A stretch of DNA of 64,000 nucleotides from Planctomycetaceae bacterium (GCA_002726515.1 PBTE01000168.1:20934-84933); one strand, 5' to 3'. Shown: positions 27,470 through 36,905, numbered from the stretch's first letter. Numbers and translations: made by a program. Notes: generated by a model not told the origin, from the sequence alone.

Positions 27470-28807
27470 ATGCACGTCAACGAAGCAGAATTTCTGCAAG
27501 GCATCTCGGGCTTCTTAGGTAGTTACTATGTGACCCTGGCCGTATTGAACGGAATTGCCGCGTTGTACGTCTGGGAGCGGCTCGAGAAATCACGTCTGGC
27601 TCTTGTCTGGCTAGCCCTGGCGGTCTTCTTTCTGGCGCTGTCGCCTTTGGCATTCAGTGGCGATTCCCGCATGATGGGAATCATCTCTGTCCCCGGGTCG
27701 ATTCGCAATTTGGTCAACGTGGTGATGGGAATTCCATGGGCCTATAGCACGGGAACCCTCGTATTTTTGTCGCTGCTCTACTTCTTCCGGAAATTCTTCG
27801 TCAAACCAGTGGTGGCCTGGTCGGGCCTGAACGCAGCCCTGTTGCTGATGGGATTGTCAATTACCAATCCCAGCTTCGCCACCATTGTGACCAAGCCGGA
27901 CAACGTGCCGATTGTTGGTCTGGTATTTTTGTTAGGTTTCTTTACCTGGCTGGGTGCCAACAAAGCGGTCACCAACGACCAGCGGATGAAGCAAGGACTG
28001 GAACCAACCGAAAAGATGAACTCGGAAAAGATTCTCGTCTGGCCGGACCTCGTCTACACCGAGTTGATCTGCATGATCGCGCTGACGGCGCTGCTGCTGG
28101 TATGGGGAATATTGCTGCAGGCCCCACTCGAAGAGCCGGCCAGTTCCGTGAAGACTCCGAACCCCTCGAAAGCCCCCTGGTACTTCCTGGGTCTTCAGGA
28201 AATGCTCGTCTATTACGATCCCTGGATGGCAGGAGTCGTACTGCCCAGCCTCATCATCTTCGGCCTGATGGCCATACCGTTTATTGACTTCAATAAACAG
28301 GGAAATGGTTACTACACGATCGAGCAGCGGAAGTTCGCCTATCTCACCTTCCAGTTCGGATTCCTGGTGCTGTGGGTCACCTTGATTGTGCTGGGAACGT
28401 TTTTGAGGGGCCCCAATTGGAACTTTTTTGGCCCCTACGAGATCTGGGATCCACATAAAGTGGAGGCACTCAACAACATTGACCTTTCAGAGTACTTCTG
28501 GGTGATCGGCCTTGAACGGGCGCTGCCCAGTGCTCCTGCAGGTGCCGGGGCGATTGAACAGATCGGCTATATTATTTTGCGAGAACTACCGGGAATCCTG
28601 CTGTTGGCAGGCTATCTCCTTGTGATGCCTCCGCTGATGGCCATGACAGTCTTCCGGAAATTTTTCTTCCGCATGGGTTTTCTCCGCTTCATGCTCCTGG
28701 CGAATTTGCTGCTATTCATGATGCTGTTACCCATCAAAATGGTTTTGCGGTGGACGGTGAACCTGAAATACATCATTCACATCGACGAGTACTTTCTTAA
28801 TTTCTAA
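27470..28807 (+). CDS. Cytochrome b, C-terminal (subunit IV-like) subunit, enlarged
   Basis: A 445-residue, very hydrophobic protein. It corresponds to subunit IV (C-terminal cytochrome b) but is far longer than the 160 residues of b6f subunit IV: about four extra helices precede the core. The core has TPNPSKAPWYFLGLQEML, where A235-P236-W237-Y238 stands in place of the classical Pro-Glu-Trp-Tyr quinol-site motif, so the usual glutamate is missing. Several more helices follow to the C-terminus. Its start codon is ATG 27470. It works with the preceding b6-type subunit and the Rieske protein. Confidence 0.85.
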   Translation: MHVNEAEFLQGISGFLGSYYVTLAVLNGIAALYVWERLEKSRLALVWLALAVFFLALSPLAFSGDSRMMGIISVPGSIRNLVNVVMGIPWAYSTGTLVFLSLLYFFRKFFVKPVVAWSGLNAALLLMGLSITNPSFATIVTKPDNVPIVGLVFLLGFFTWLGANKAVTNDQRMKQGLEPTEKMNSEKILVWPDLVYTELICMIALTALLLVWGILLQAPLEEPASSVKTPNPSKAPWYFLGLQEMLVYYDPWMAGVVLPSLIIFGLMAIPFIDFNKQGNGYYTIEQRKFAYLTFQFGFLVLWVTLIVLGTFLRGPNWNFFGPYEIWDPHKVEALNNIDLSEYFWVIGLERALPSAPAGAGAIEQIGYIILRELPGILLLAGYLLVMPPLMAMTVFRKFFFRMGFLRFMLLANLLLFMMLLPIKMVLRWTVNLKYIIHIDEYFLNF

Positions 28808-28814
28808 GTGAACC

Positions 28815-31800
28815 ATGCCAGCAACCGAACAAACATGGCGCAGCCAAAAGTTGATGCATGCAATTTTCGGCATCAGCAGCTTGGTGCTTTTGCTGTCTAC
28901 CTACTGGATGTTTCAAGCCGACCACAGTCGAGAGTGGAAAGGCTATCAACGCAATGCCCGAAACATCGAACGCGACTTGACCCGCTGGCAAAAACACGAG
29001 TTCCAGACCCGGGAGGCTCAAGACAAGGTCGAAGAACTGCAGGAGCGGCTGAAAGCAGTGCGGGCAAAAGGCATTGACAATTCGCTGTACGCGAAACTGG
29101 TCGAAAAGATCCAGCACGCGCCCCTGGACTTTGACTTGTCGAAAATCAAAGGTTTATATGACCAACTCCAGCAAGCTTCTGACAAAACTGAAATTCGTCA
29201 GCAGTTGATCGCTCGACTGCAAAAAATCGTCGACAAGACCAAGTCACGTGAAAAAGAGCTCTCGCGGCTGAGAAAATTCCAGAACGCCAACTATGACGCG
29301 GCCAAAGCGAAGCTGTCGCTGGGAGTGCGCGATTCGCTTTCCGATGACGAGATGGCGGCCTTGCAAGCGCAAGTCGAACGTGCGAGGCAGGAGGTGGCCA
29401 ATCGCACAGAAACCTATGAAGAACTCAACACGTATCGCAAAGACCTGGAAGATACCTTCGGCCAGTTGACGAAGGAAGAAACTGCTGCCAGCAAAGCCCT
29501 TGAAGACAAACAGGCGGATTCGAAGCGACTGGAGGTGGCGGCCCAAGTGTCCACCGTCACGTATTTCCAGTCCTCTTTTCCATTCCTCGGTAAAAAGTGG
29601 CTGGAACTGCCCATCCTGGACGCCTTCAATTCTCCGTTGACCATTGACAACCACCATTATCCCGAATTGCTGGTGGACTACAATTTCAAGGGAGTCGCCC
29701 GATTTGATCGGTGCACGACTTGTCACCGGTCCATCGACAAAGCGTCACCCCGCACCCCTGGAAAACCTTCATATTTGCCGGCTCGTGAGCTTTCGCTCTG
29801 GCTCGAGACGCCTGGTACGAAACCTGAATCTGCTGAAACATTGCGAGAGGTATACGGGATACGAATCGCCAGCAGGGGCCTGGTTCACAAAAATGATGTA
29901 ACCGTCAGCTATGTCCGTCCCTCATCCCCGGCAGCCCTGGCAATCGCCGAAGCTGACGCCGCAAACACGAATCACAAGACGGGTTTACAGTTGCGGCAAG
30001 GTGTGATTCAAGCGAAGAATCAATTGGTCGAACCGGACAACGGTCTTCAGGTGGGCGATGTGATCCTGGCTGTCAATGGAAACAAGGTGCTTGAGGAAGG
30101 TGTGTTTCAGCGTTTCCTTATGCAAACAACCAAATGGGGTGAGCCACTGAAGATTCGTGTGCGACGCGGCTTGCCCCAGCCCTATACCAGTCATCCAAGA
30201 TTGGATCTGTTCACTGGCCCTGAGAGCCCCCACCCGTTGCAAGAAATCGGCTGCACCTCCTGTCATGAGGGACAGGGGAGTGCGACCGCCTTCAAATGGG
30301 TTTCTCACACTCCTTCGAATCTGGACCAGCGAGAAGAATGGCGAAACGAACATGGTTGGTTTAACAACCACCACTGGAGTTTCCCCATGTACGCCAACCG
30401 ATTTTCCGAAGCGTCCTGCCTTCGCTGCCACCATGAAGTGACCGATCTGGAACCGAGCGAGCGTTTTCCCGAGCCACCCGCATCCAAACTGACGGCGGGT
30501 CATAAGCTGATCAACAGTTTCGGCTGTTTCGGCTGCCATGAAATCAACGGCTACAACGGCCCCGACCAGCGGGTGGGTCCCGATCTGCGTCTGGAACCCA
30601 ACTATTTCGCGGTTGCCCAGGAGTTGGGGCATCTGGCCGAACGGCGGGTCAGGGATTATGAAAACCAGTCGTACGGCAACGCGGACCAGTTGGCAGAAGT
30701 CAACCGCCGCCTGGCGGTCCTGGCGGAAATCCGAGACCTGGCTGGTCAAGTCGCCCGTGACTGGGAACACGCCCATGGTGCCCGGCAGCAACTACGCGAG
30801 CTGCTTTCCAGCAAGATCGAATCGGCCGGTGACGAACCTCTGCTTCCCGTCAGGGAGAATCTGGCCAGAGCGCTCAACGACGTTGACGGTCCGGGCCACC
30901 TACGCAAGGTCGGCCCGAGCCTGCGTTACGTTGGTCACAAACTGGACGAAAAATTCTTATACGACTGGATCCAGCAACCGAAGCATTTTCGCCCCGGCAC
31001 CAACATGCCGCAGTTCTTCGGTCTCTGGGAGCATCTGGACGGAACGGATTTGGAAGTGTCTCAAAAATTCGAGCCGATCGAAGTCCAGGGCATCGTCACG
31101 TATTTGTTGCAGCGGACCCAGGACTACCAACCGGTCGATCCGCCCACGGGCATCGATCCTGTCGACTCCGCCGAACAGGTCCAGCGTGGCAAACAGTTGT
31201 TCCAGACGCAGGGCTGTCTGGCCTGTCATACCCATGAAGCGTTCCCCACAGCCAAGCCCACTGTAACGAATCATTTTGCGGGAGAACTGCCGCATGGCCC
31301 CGACCTGTCGTCCCTGGGTAGCAAACTGATCCGCTCGGGTGAGGCGGATGGTCCCGGCTGGCTGAAAAGCTGGCTCCGCGAACCCAGCAATTACCACGTC
31401 CGCACGCGGATGCCGAATCTGTTGTTGGAGCCCATCGAGCAGCGTGATCCGACAGGAAAATTAACTGGTGTCGTCACCGACCCAGTGGCTGACATTTCGG
31501 CCTTCCTACTGAGCTTTCACTCGGACTGGCAACCCGTGCCGGCGGCCGGTCAACCTGCCGATCCGGAGGCATTGGACGAACTGGTGTTGAAACTGCTGCG
31601 TAACACCTACCACCAACGGGCCGCGGAGCGTTACCTGAAAAACGGTATTCCGGAAACGATGCGTGCAGAACTGAAAGGGGCCGAACTGGAATTGGTCGGC
31701 TCCGCTTCCACCGAACAGAAACTGCTTTACGTGGGTCGCAAGGCCGTGGCGAAGTACGGCTGTTACGGCTGCCACGACGTTCCCGGTTTTGAAGATGCCA

Positions 31801-33425
31801 AGCCGATCGGTACCGGGCTGGCCGACTGGGGTCGTAAAGATCCTTCAAAGCTGGATTTCGCGCACATCACGCATCATTTGCATCACGAACGGGAGCATCA
31901 TCCTACGGGGCACGAGTCGGCCAAGCCAGAGCACTCGGACCTGCTGGACCCGTACTTCGAGCAGTTGATCGGCGATCACGATCGCGTTGGCTTCGGCATG
32001 CAAAAATTGCGTCAACCCAGAAGTTACGACTATAAGAACGTAACGAACAAGGGTTACAACGAACGGCTGCGGATGCCGCTCTTCCCGCTTTCTGACCAAC
32101 AGCGCGAAGCGGTGCTGACCTTTGTGCTGGGGCTGGTGGCCGAACCACCTCGAGCCGAGTACGTCAATCGGCCGCAGGGACGCGAGAAAGCCATTGTCGA
32201 AGGACGTCAGGTCCTGGAAAAATACAACTGCGGCGGCTGCCACGTGTTGGAAACCGAGCGTTGGTCACTGGCTTTCCAGGCCGACGACTTCCGCAGTCCA
32301 CCGACGACTAAAGCTTACCCGTTCCTCCAAACACATTACAATCGTCAGCAAACAGCAGAATCAGAACAAAAAGATCACCGGGATCGCATGCACGCGGTGG
32401 TTTCCGGTTTCCCTGCCCTCAGCGACGAAGATGGTCTGCCCATTGTCTGGGATGAGGAAGAAGACCCACTGGAAGATGAAGAAAACTACGAGTCGGACAG
32501 TGTCAGCTATCGCTTCGACCTCTGGAAGCCCGCCCTGCTGAACGGCAATGCATACGAAGTCGGCCTGATACAACTTCAGACACCAGCCTCCACGATTGAA
32601 AAGAAATTCGCTCCACGTGGCGGGAGCCTGACCCGCTACCTGCTCCCGCAGGTGGTGGCGCTCGAACAGGAAGTGAATCCCAGCGCCAAAGGCAGCGAAG
32701 CCTGGGGCTGGCTGCCTCCACCTTTGGTTGGCGAAGGTAAAAAGGTGCAAACCGATTGGCTGCACGGCTTTTTGCTGGATCCCCATCCAATTCGGCCGTC
32801 ACTGTTTTTGCACATGCCCCGTTTCAACATGTCATCCAGCGAAGCAACCAAGTTGGTGAACTACTTTGCGGCGATGGACCAAGCCGACTATCCCTACGAG
32901 TTCGATACACGGACGCGGTCCGGTCATCTTGCCAGCGAAGAAGCCGAGTATCGATCCCGGCTACGTAAGCGGAACTTGCCAGAACCCGCGGCCGGTCAAA
33001 TGGCACGACTGGACGCCGCCATGAATATCGTCGTCAACAACAATTACTGCGTGAAATGTCATCTGATGGGCGATTTTGAGCCGGAGGGAACTGCTCGAGC
33101 CAAAGCGCCCGATCTGGCAAACATTTTCCGGCGTTTACGACCGGAATTTGTGCGGCGCTGGATTGCCAATCCGAAGCAGATTCACTCGTATACCAGTATG
33201 CCTGTGAACATTCCGTACGATCCGGATGCTGACCATGCCGGAGGAGTCAGCCAGGACCTCTACACAGGCACCAGCATTCAACAGTTGGATGGCCTGGTGG
33301 ATTTGTTAATGAATTTTGATACCTACAGTGAAAATCGTAGCCCCGTCGCACCACTGGTCCAACCCGCCGAGCTGACCGCAGAATTACCGGCCGACTCGGC
33401 AGCAGTCGCCGGAGGCAACCCTTGA
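28815..33425 (+). CDS. Giant octaheme cytochrome c with embedded PDZ domain
   Basis: A 1536-residue protein. A signal anchor (about residues 15-38, LVLLLSTYWMF) leads to a long coiled-coil (about 45-230). Eight CxxCH heme sites follow at residues 300, 480, 535, 571, 801, 983, 1139 and 1412. Between hemes 1 and 2 lies a PDZ-like domain (about 340-455, with LQVGDVILAVNGNKVLEEG). Later repeats resemble cytochrome c modules with LACHTHE and YGCHDVPG. It replaces cytochrome c1/f in this complex and should pass electrons out to the periplasm. Its start is eight bp after the cytochrome b stop. The combination of coiled-coil, PDZ and eight hemes is not one I know from characterised complexes. Confidence 0.9.
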   Translation: MPATEQTWRSQKLMHAIFGISSLVLLLSTYWMFQADHSREWKGYQRNARNIERDLTRWQKHEFQTREAQDKVEELQERLKAVRAKGIDNSLYAKLVEKIQHAPLDFDLSKIKGLYDQLQQASDKTEIRQQLIARLQKIVDKTKSREKELSRLRKFQNANYDAAKAKLSLGVRDSLSDDEMAALQAQVERARQEVANRTETYEELNTYRKDLEDTFGQLTKEETAASKALEDKQADSKRLEVAAQVSTVTYFQSSFPFLGKKWLELPILDAFNSPLTIDNHHYPELLVDYNFKGVARFDRCTTCHRSIDKASPRTPGKPSYLPARELSLWLETPGTKPESAETLREVYGIRIASRGLVHKNDVTVSYVRPSSPAALAIAEADAANTNHKTGLQLRQGVIQAKNQLVEPDNGLQVGDVILAVNGNKVLEEGVFQRFLMQTTKWGEPLKIRVRRGLPQPYTSHPRLDLFTGPESPHPLQEIGCTSCHEGQGSATAFKWVSHTPSNLDQREEWRNEHGWFNNHHWSFPMYANRFSEASCLRCHHEVTDLEPSERFPEPPASKLTAGHKLINSFGCFGCHEINGYNGPDQRVGPDLRLEPNYFAVAQELGHLAERRVRDYENQSYGNADQLAEVNRRLAVLAEIRDLAGQVARDWEHAHGARQQLRELLSSKIESAGDEPLLPVRENLARALNDVDGPGHLRKVGPSLRYVGHKLDEKFLYDWIQQPKHFRPGTNMPQFFGLWEHLDGTDLEVSQKFEPIEVQGIVTYLLQRTQDYQPVDPPTGIDPVDSAEQVQRGKQLFQTQGCLACHTHEAFPTAKPTVTNHFAGELPHGPDLSSLGSKLIRSGEADGPGWLKSWLREPSNYHVRTRMPNLLLEPIEQRDPTGKLTGVVTDPVADISAFLLSFHSDWQPVPAAGQPADPEALDELVLKLLRNTYHQRAAERYLKNGIPETMRAELKGAELELVGSASTEQKLLYVGRKAVAKYGCYGCHDVPGFEDAKPIGTGLADWGRKDPSKLDFAHITHHLHHEREHHPTGHESAKPEHSDLLDPYFEQLIGDHDRVGFGMQKLRQPRSYDYKNVTNKGYNERLRMPLFPLSDQQREAVLTFVLGLVAEPPRAEYVNRPQGREKAIVEGRQVLEKYNCGGCHVLETERWSLAFQADDFRSPPTTKAYPFLQTHYNRQQTAESEQKDHRDRMHAVVSGFPALSDEDGLPIVWDEEEDPLEDEENYESDSVSYRFDLWKPALLNGNAYEVGLIQLQTPASTIEKKFAPRGGSLTRYLLPQVVALEQEVNPSAKGSEAWGWLPPPLVGEGKKVQTDWLHGFLLDPHPIRPSLFLHMPRFNMSSSEATKLVNYFAAMDQADYPYEFDTRTRSGHLASEEAEYRSRLRKRNLPEPAAGQMARLDAAMNIVVNNNYCVKCHLMGDFEPEGTARAKAPDLANIFRRLRPEFVRRWIANPKQIHSYTSMPVNIPYDPDADHAGGVSQDLYTGTSIQQLDGLVDLLMNFDTYSENRSPVAPLVQPAELTAELPADSAAVAGGNP

Positions 33426-33481
33426 AGATACAATCAAGTTTTTCCATGCACGCCGTCAAGACACACATGTAGTCAACGGCG

Positions 33482-33510
33482 TTGAAAATTAAAAAGAATG
33501 GTTCTATAAT
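33482..33510 (+). promoter_or_regulatory. Strong predicted promoter inside the respiratory locus
   Basis: TTGAAA (33482-33487) and TATAAT (33505-33510) with a 17-base spacer match the sigma-70 consensus at 11 of 12 positions. It is 57 bp after the giant cytochrome stop and about 175 bp before the copper-protein-like gene, so the carrier and oxidase genes can be transcribed separately from the bc-like complex. A seven-bp hairpin, TGGTCGC-CCG-GCGACCA (33542-33558), lies in the leader. Confidence 0.6.
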
Positions 33511-33687
33511 TCCCAGGATTGATTCTCCAAGTGAAGCCTACTGGTCGCCCGGCGACCATCCGCCCCGGTGCAGAAGAAAACCCTGTCGATGGCGGATTCC
33601 ACCTGTGCCCTCAGGATTGGCGGGGCAGTCCTGTTTTTCGCCGTAGGATCAAGGAAAATCCTGTGGCGTAGGAAAGAAGTACTAGAC

Positions 33688-34467
33688 ATGATACATCTCC
33701 AGATAAAATATCTCTGCCTTCTGGTTGCCTGCACGGCCTCCACATTCTCCCAAATTGGCTGGTCTGCGGAGTGGGGTAACCTCAAGGGGCGTTTCATCTA
33801 CGATGGATCACCTCCGGCACCCAAAAAATTGGTACCGACCAAGGACGTCGCTTTTTGCGGAAAGCACAAAATTCCTGACGAGCGTCTGATCGTCAATCCG
33901 GAGAACCAGGGCATTGCCGACATCGTTATTTACCTTCGCAGAAAACCTTCACGAATCAGCCCGGTCTACGACGCAACGGCCACAGCCGAAGTCACCCTGG
34001 ACAATATTGATTGTCGATTCGAACCCCACGTTCAACTGGTCCGGAGCGGACAAACGCTGGTGATCGGCAACAAGGATGCCGTGGGCCACAACACAAATTT
34101 CACAGTCTTTGCCAACAGTCTGCCCAATTCGTTGGTTCCTGCTTTGGGAAGTTTCCGGGCCAAATTGACCGAAACAGAACCCAGACCAGCCAAAGTGGCC
34201 TGCAACATCCATCCCTGGATGAGCGCCGTAGTGGTCATCAAGGACCATCCCTACACTGCTAAAACCGACAAGAATGGATACTTTGAAATCAAACACCTAC
34301 CTGTCGGAGAAAACATGCAATTTCAGTTCTGGCACGAAACGGCGGGCTACGTTCGCAAAGTAACCGGAGCCAAGGCCAAGGTTAGTAAGAAAGGCCGTGT
34401 AAAACTAAATTTGGATGGTGATTTTGATTTGGGCGAAATCAAAGTCCCACCCGCTATTTTTGAATAA
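33688..34467 (+). CDS. Secreted cupredoxin-like protein, paralog 1
   Basis: A 259-residue protein from ATG 33688, preceded by AGGAAAG. It has a signal peptide (CLLVACTASTFSQIGWSA). The mature part looks like a methylamine-utilisation/cupredoxin-like fold followed by a carboxypeptidase-regulatory-like beta domain (DKNGYFEIKHLPVG). Candidate copper ligands are the His in VGHNTNFT and the Cys, His and Met in CNIHPWM. The next gene is a paralog sharing the same two motifs. Position between the bc-like complex and the oxidase suggests a periplasmic electron carrier or copper handler; the exact role is inference. Confidence 0.8.
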   Translation: MIHLQIKYLCLLVACTASTFSQIGWSAEWGNLKGRFIYDGSPPAPKKLVPTKDVAFCGKHKIPDERLIVNPENQGIADIVIYLRRKPSRISPVYDATATAEVTLDNIDCRFEPHVQLVRSGQTLVIGNKDAVGHNTNFTVFANSLPNSLVPALGSFRAKLTETEPRPAKVACNIHPWMSAVVVIKDHPYTAKTDKNGYFEIKHLPVGENMQFQFWHETAGYVRKVTGAKAKVSKKGRVKLNLDGDFDLGEIKVPPAIFE

Positions 34468-34595
34468 CGAAGGACTCGCAGGCGGCAGCCTGTAGAAAGC
34501 CAAACAAGTGCCAACGTGGCTCGTGCGACAAGTTCTGAAGACAGATCGTGTTCACTAGCAGCGGCAGTTCGATGTCAGGGGAGTGAGAAGTAACC

Positions 34596-35549
34596 ATGCA
34601 GACGCGTTCAACAGGTTCCAGTATCTCGAAAATCGTCCTGGCGGGTGCTCTCGTCTTCACCCTTGGTTGTGACAACCGGGTCTCCATCGATCGCTACGCA
34701 CCGAATTCGCAATCAGTCAGCAAGCTTCGCAGTCTCCTGGAAGAATCAGGAGACGAGGATCTCGACGGGGATCTCGACGGGGATCTCTCGGAAGAATCAG
34801 GAGACGGGGGTGCCCGAACAGAAAACGACAGTCCGGCGACCAATCCGACGGGATATGCAACGCTTCGAGGACAGGTTATCATTCGAGGAGTTCCGCCGGC
34901 CAATCCGGAATTGACCGTCAGCCGCGATACCGACATGTGCGGAACCTCGGCTCAGGATTTGCAACTGGTAGTGGGCGCCAATGGCGGGATACAGAACGTG
35001 TTGATCTATGCAGAAGACATTCCTGAAGCCTGGTGTAACCCGTCCGCCCTGGAAGTCAGCGAAGATTTCATCTTTGACCAGAAAAACTGTGTCTTCCTGA
35101 CACGTGTGGCCGCTTTTCAGACTTCGCAAAAAATGAAGATCCTCAACAGCGATCCCAAGGGACACAATACCGATTTTTCACCACGGTTCGGTGCCTCCTA
35201 CAATCAACTGATCGCGGCCGGCGGTTATGGATATTACCAAACCGAGGCGGAAGAAAAGCAGCCTGTTTCGGTGAAGTGCGCAATTCACCCCTGGATGCAG
35301 GCCTGGCTGTTCCCCCGTAGTAATGGCTATTTTGCCGTCACCGATGCCGAGGGCAACTTCGAGGTTCCTAATCTGCCCGCCGGGGTGAAAATTACCCTGC
35401 GAGCATGGCACGAAATTCCAAAATACATTCAAAACGTTACCGTCTCCGGTGAAAAACAAAAGTGGTCGAAGGGCAGATTTAACCGCACGCTGGAAGCAGA
35501 CGGCGTTCTAGATCTCTCCGTGACCATTGATGCGGGCGAGTTCGATTGA
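34596..35549 (+). CDS. Cupredoxin-like lipoprotein, paralog 2
   Basis: A 317-residue protein with a lipobox FTLGC near residue 25, so it should be lipid-anchored. It then has an acidic linker with tandem Asp-Leu-Asp-Gly units (34741-34807 in DNA), and a domain paralogous to the preceding gene: GHNTDFSP and CAIHPWM supply the possible copper ligands, followed by the same beta domain (DAEGNFEVPNLPAG). It could be the tethered partner of the soluble paralog. Start ATG 34596. Confidence 0.8.
   Translation: MQTRSTGSSISKIVLAGALVFTLGCDNRVSIDRYAPNSQSVSKLRSLLEESGDEDLDGDLDGDLSEESGDGGARTENDSPATNPTGYATLRGQVIIRGVPPANPELTVSRDTDMCGTSAQDLQLVVGANGGIQNVLIYAEDIPEAWCNPSALEVSEDFIFDQKNCVFLTRVAAFQTSQKMKILNSDPKGHNTDFSPRFGASYNQLIAAGGYGYYQTEAEEKQPVSVKCAIHPWMQAWLFPRSNGYFAVTDAEGNFEVPNLPAGVKITLRAWHEIPKYIQNVTVSGEKQKWSKGRFNRTLEADGVLDLSVTIDAGEFD
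34741..34807 (+). repeat. Nested tandem repeat encoding an acidic linker
   Basis: A 12-bp unit (GATCTCGACGGG) occurs twice in tandem plus a partial third, flanked on both sides by copies of GAAGAATCAGGAGACG. It encodes Glu-Glu-Ser-Gly-Asp, Asp-Leu-Asp-Gly and again Glu-Glu-Ser-Gly-Asp units in the lipoprotein, a region likely to vary in length by slippage. Confidence 0.8.
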
Positions 35550-35630
35550 TCCACACCTTCAACTTGAAAACCAACAAAAAGACCTATTCAACCGGTTTTT
35601 CAACGAGGGCCCCAACGGCTTCTGTAAAAA

Positions 35631-36896
35631 ATGAAATTCAAAACCGAAACTAACAACTCCTGCTTCCGATTTGGACTCTGTCTTGCACTGGCAGTGGGTA
35701 TGCTCGGCTGCGGCAATGAAACGCTGCGTTTCCATCTGGATATGGTCTGGATTCGCAGCAACGAGGACCCTGAAGTCGCTTTCCAACCCGAACAACTCCA
35801 GAATCTCAGCAACGTTCTGGGCGCAGTTTTCGGCACTCCCAACAAGCCGCATGTCTTACAGGATTCCGATATCGGCGTGGAAAAACTCGTCAACCGAGAC
35901 TTGCTCCAACTGGCGGCGGGTCCGGTCTGGAATGACCCGCAGGGAAAGTCGCATGGGCTCTACCGGAAACACTGTGCTCACTGTCACGGGGTCAGCGGAG
36001 ATGGAGCGGGATCCACCGCCGCCTACCTCAACCCTTACCCTCGCGACTATCGGAGGGGCATCTTCAAATTCAAATCAACACCCAAAGGCGAAAAGCCCAC
36101 GAACTCGGACCTGGAGAAGACCTTGCTTGAGGGAATCCCCGGTACCTCCATGCCGTCCTTTGTCTTACTACCCGATGACGAGATTGCCGCCCTGGTCGAT
36201 TACGTCAAGTTCCTGTCGATTCGGGGCGAAGTGGAACGCAATCTGGTACTGGAATTAAGTGATCTGGAGGAGGGTGAGCTGCTGGTTTCCGACGAAACTC
36301 TGGAGGACGGCAAGGAGCTGATCCAAGATGCGGTTTCCTTCGTCGTCAACCGCTGGAGCCGTGCCGAATCAAAAGTCGCAATTCCTGCAGCCTGCCCCAG
36401 TTCGGCCGATCCGAGGACTGCCACCGGCGAAGAAATGGAGCGGTCAATCACCCGTGGATATCACCTCTTTCATGGAGTCATCGCCAACTGTTTCACTTGC
36501 CACGGCGAAACCGCATTGGGAGACGGACAACTCGACTTGTTTGACGACTGGACCGAAGAACTGCAACCCAAGGATCCCGAGAGGCATGCTGAACTTATGA
36601 GTCTGGCACAACGTCCGCAACCCGCCCGGAATCTTCGTCCCCGGAATCTTCGTCTGGGTATCTACCGGGGGGGCCGGCGGCCTTTGGATATTTATTGGCG
36701 ACTGATCAACGGAATCGACGGCGCCAAGATGCCACAGGTTCCAATGGTTGACCCTAATGATCCGGGAAAACCGGGAATGAGCGACAGCGACCTGTGGGAT
36801 TTGATCAACTACGTCCGTTCGTTGCCTTATGAAACACTCAGTCGCCCGGCCTACCAATCACAGACCGATCATGTGCAGCTTACCAAACCTTTGTAG
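35631..36896 (+). CDS. Diheme cytochrome c lipoprotein
   Basis: A 421-residue protein with a lipobox (AVGMLGC, Cys near residue 26) and two CxxCH heme sites: CAHCHGVSGDGAGS (about residue 117) and CFTCHGETALGDGQ (about residue 288). The axial methionines are probably in GTSMPSF and GAKMPQVP. Two cytochrome c domains in one membrane-tethered carrier suit transfer from the bc-like complex to oxidase subunit II, whose gene follows after nine bp. A 15-bp tandem duplication (36627-36656) encodes a repeated Arg-Asn-Leu-Arg. Confidence 0.9.
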   Translation: MKFKTETNNSCFRFGLCLALAVGMLGCGNETLRFHLDMVWIRSNEDPEVAFQPEQLQNLSNVLGAVFGTPNKPHVLQDSDIGVEKLVNRDLLQLAAGPVWNDPQGKSHGLYRKHCAHCHGVSGDGAGSTAAYLNPYPRDYRRGIFKFKSTPKGEKPTNSDLEKTLLEGIPGTSMPSFVLLPDDEIAALVDYVKFLSIRGEVERNLVLELSDLEEGELLVSDETLEDGKELIQDAVSFVVNRWSRAESKVAIPAACPSSADPRTATGEEMERSITRGYHLFHGVIANCFTCHGETALGDGQLDLFDDWTEELQPKDPERHAELMSLAQRPQPARNLRPRNLRLGIYRGGRRPLDIYWRLINGIDGAKMPQVPMVDPNDPGKPGMSDSDLWDLINYVRSLPYETLSRPAYQSQTDHVQLTKPL

Positions 36897-36905
36897 AGGA
36901 TAGCC

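Noticed and set aside
29985..30791. Long minus-strand frame inside the multiheme cytochrome gene
   Set aside because: The plus-strand frame has eight heme motifs and intact domains; the antisense frame is a shadow.
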